Positions 6,896 to 7,775 of a stretch of DNA of 7,775 nt are shown here, piece by piece. The notes beneath the pieces were generated by a model, which saw nothing but the letters and a program-made list of their open reading frames with translations, made no database searches and had not been told where the DNA came from. How positions within the stretch are numbered: position 1 is the first letter of the stretch; the number at the start of each line of letters is the position of its first letter. The DNA comes from an uncultured Succinivibrio sp. GTDB lineage: Bacteria; Pseudomonadota; Gammaproteobacteria; Enterobacterales; Succinivibrionaceae. The stretch covers positions 1 through 7,775 of the forward strand of contig CAAGLL010000074.1 in assembly GCA_900770725.1 (NCBI GenBank). The letters are read 5' to 3'. Both the position numbers and the translations under genes were made by a program.

Positions 6896-6927
6896 GGCCC
6901 CGCGCCCTGCGCGGGGCCTTCGGCTTT
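6896..6927 (+). terminator. Probable intrinsic terminator of apaH
   Basis: GGCCCCGCG (6896-6904) and CGCGGGGCC (6910-6918) form a perfect 9-bp GC stem with a 5-nt CCCTG loop, starting 8 nt past the apaH stop. The following tract, ttcggcttt, is only moderately T-rich, so termination may be incomplete or need a factor. Confidence 0.7.
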
Positions 6928-7089
6928 ACTACAAGGCCGCGCTTTCCCAAGCAGTCCGGCGCGCCGCTTTTCATGATCGGGGCCGGATCCTCGCAGCAGA
7001 TCCCTGCCGTGCCTCCCACGCCCATCCTTAGTCTCAAAAAGATCAAACTTAATATCTTTGTATAACAATTTGTTGCAAAATATTTCCAT

Positions 7090-7114
7090 TACTTACCATT
7101 TGCACAGTACTTAC
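7090..7114 (+). repeat. TACTTAC direct repeat, possible operator
   Basis: TACTTAC occurs at 7090-7096 and again at 7108-7114, 18 bp apart start to start, inside the AT-rich stretch where the promoter of the downstream gene should lie. Genes for small NAD(P)-binding oxidoreductases are often controlled by HxlR- or MarR-type repressors at short repeated sites, so an operator is plausible, but no regulator gene is in view. Confidence 0.3.
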
Positions 7115-7148
7115 TTTTTAAAAGTTTTGCGGATATCCTTTGGCCATC

Positions 7149-7171
7149 GGTTGGAACGATGGGTTCCAGCC
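7149..7171 (+). promoter_or_regulatory. Leader hairpin before the oxidoreductase gene
   Basis: GGTTGGAAC (7149-7157) pairs with GTTCCAGCC (7163-7171) to give a 9-bp stem including one G-U pair and a 5-nt loop. An alternative outer pairing, TTTGGC (7139-7144) with GCCAAA (7169-7174), can stack on the inner six pairs with a 7-nt bulge. The structure ends about 21 nt before AGGAGG, so it would lie in the 5' leader if transcription starts in the AT-rich region. No T-run follows, so it is not an obvious terminator. As DNA it could equally be a dyad operator. Confidence 0.4.
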
Positions 7172-7203
7172 AAAACGGTTCAAGGAAATCCCAGGAGGAC
7201 ATC

Positions 7204-7775
7204 ATGAAGTTTGCAGTGATTGGAGCGACCGGCTATGTTGGCAAGGCTGTGGTGAAGGAGCTCTCCTCCCGCGGCCACGAGGTGACGGCCTTTGCGCGCC
7301 ATGTGGAGAAGGTTGAGAAGGCGCCGAACGTCCGCGCCGTGGCAGCCGACGTTAACGCCCCGGACTTTGCAAAGAAGCTCGAGGGCTTCGATGCGGTGGT
7401 CTCCGCCTTCCACCCCGGCTGGACCACCCAGGACATCGGTCCCAATTACGCCAAGGGCGGCGATGCGATTGTCGAGGCTGCCAGGAAGGCCAAGGTTTCA
7501 TACCTGCTCATCGTAGGCGGCGCAGGATGCCTCCTGGTTGATGCAAAGGGCACCAGGCTCTATGAGACGAAGGGCTTCCCCAAGGAGATCTGGCCGACCT
7601 CCAACTCCGCGACCAAGCTCCTGCTCTCCCTTGAGCAGGACAAGTCCGTGAACTGGGCCTTCATCTGCCCGCCTGCCATGCTCGGCGTGACCGGCAACTA
7701 CAGCGAGGAGCGCCGCGGCAAGTACCGCGAGGGCGGCCATGAGCTCATGATGGACTCAAACGGCGCCCCTGCCGG
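7204..7775 (+). CDS. NAD(P)-binding Rossmann-fold oxidoreductase-like protein, 3' truncated by window
   Basis: The frame is open from ATG 7204 to the last base, giving 190 residues without a stop. The N-terminus MKFAVIGATGYVGKAVVKEL carries the GxxGxxG dinucleotide motif (7-13) of atypical short-chain dehydrogenase/NmrA-like proteins (NAD(P)H-binding, PF13460-like, as in B. subtilis YwnB). Further support comes from Asp49 after the second strand-helix unit, the strand DAVVSAF (64-70), YLLIVGGAG (100-108), and the family-typical late block GKYREGGHELMMDSNG (172-187). Relatives are about 210 residues long, so probably only the last 20-25 residues are missing. There is no SDR Tyr-xxx-Lys catalytic pair that I can recognise, and the substrate is unknown; redox or stress-related roles are commonly assumed. 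The start is secured by AGGAGG (7193-7198) 5 nt upstream. The preceding terminator and long leader suggest its own transcription unit. Confidence 0.85.
   Translation, partial: MKFAVIGATGYVGKAVVKELSSRGHEVTAFARHVEKVEKAPNVRAVAADVNAPDFAKKLEGFDAVVSAFHPGWTTQDIGPNYAKGGDAIVEAARKAKVSYLLIVGGAGCLLVDAKGTRLYETKGFPKEIWPTSNSATKLLLSLEQDKSVNWAFICPPAMLGVTGNYSEERRGKYREGGHELMMDSNGAPA

Larger units (their letters stand above)
6888..7203. other. Intergenic region between apaH and the oxidoreductase gene
   Basis: These 316 bp hold no gene I can support. The first part (to about 7025) is GC-rich and contains the apaH hairpin and a short palindrome CGGCGCGCCG (6957-6966) followed by CTTTT. From about 7030 to 7130 the composition changes sharply to AT-rich, with several TTGCAA/TATAAC-like words but no well-spaced promoter pair. 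After that come the direct repeat at 7090-7114, a hairpin at 7149-7171 and the ribosome-binding site at 7193. Short minus-strand frames starting near 7046 and 7089 overlap the terminator and the end of apaH and have no recognisable content. Confidence 0.6.

Noticed and set aside
6861..7089. Short minus-strand frames starting at 7046 and 7089
   Set aside because: They run through the apaH terminator hairpin and into the apaH coding end, and show no plausible protein features.
1..7775. CRISPR array, tRNA, rRNA or phage-defence cassette
   Set aside because: No regularly spaced repeats, no tRNA-like cloverleaf and no rRNA sequence were seen, and every sizeable gene is accounted for by a transposase, housekeeping or metabolic family.

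Overview
The window reads as GC-rich proteobacterial chromosome with a mobile element at its left edge. The primase and the Ap4A hydrolase both resemble the enterobacterial/gammaproteobacterial forms closely along their length. The flagellin-glycosyltransferase-like gene points to a flagellated bacterium. A gammaproteobacterium of the Aeromonadales/Succinivibrionaceae sort would fit, but that placement is an impression from remembered sequences, not a search.

Layout. Positions 1-1754 hold a complete ISAs1-family insertion sequence. It has near-perfect 16-bp terminal inverted repeats (15/16 identical), a consensus-like promoter and one long transposase ORF. Its left end is base 1 of the window, so the left flank and half of the target-site duplication cannot be seen. 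A short spacer with a perfect 16-bp GC palindrome follows. Positions 1801-5932 on the minus strand carry dnaG (primase) and, 58 bp downstream of it, a 745-residue MAF/DUF115 motility-associated glycosyltransferase-like gene. Diverging from dnaG across a 109-bp spacer is apaH (6042-6887, plus strand), closed by a GC-rich hairpin. Next comes a 316-bp non-coding stretch that turns AT-rich and holds a direct repeat and a leader hairpin. Finally an NAD(P)-binding Rossmann-fold oxidoreductase-like gene starts at 7204 and runs off the right edge.

How the parts relate. dnaG and apaH are housekeeping genes of replication and dinucleotide/RNA-cap metabolism. They share a compact divergent promoter region with one extended -10-like element per direction. 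dnaG is not in the usual rpsU-dnaG-rpoD arrangement: apaH lies upstream and the glycosyltransferase lies downstream. The insertion sequence ends 46 bp from the glycosyltransferase stop codon and may have separated it from whatever followed.

I do not see a convincing undescribed system. The observations most worth a second look are the transposase's unusual N-terminal extension, the dnaG-glycosyltransferase linkage, and the repeat/hairpin leader of the oxidoreductase gene. Many long overlapping reading frames opposite or within the real genes are artefacts of high GC content.
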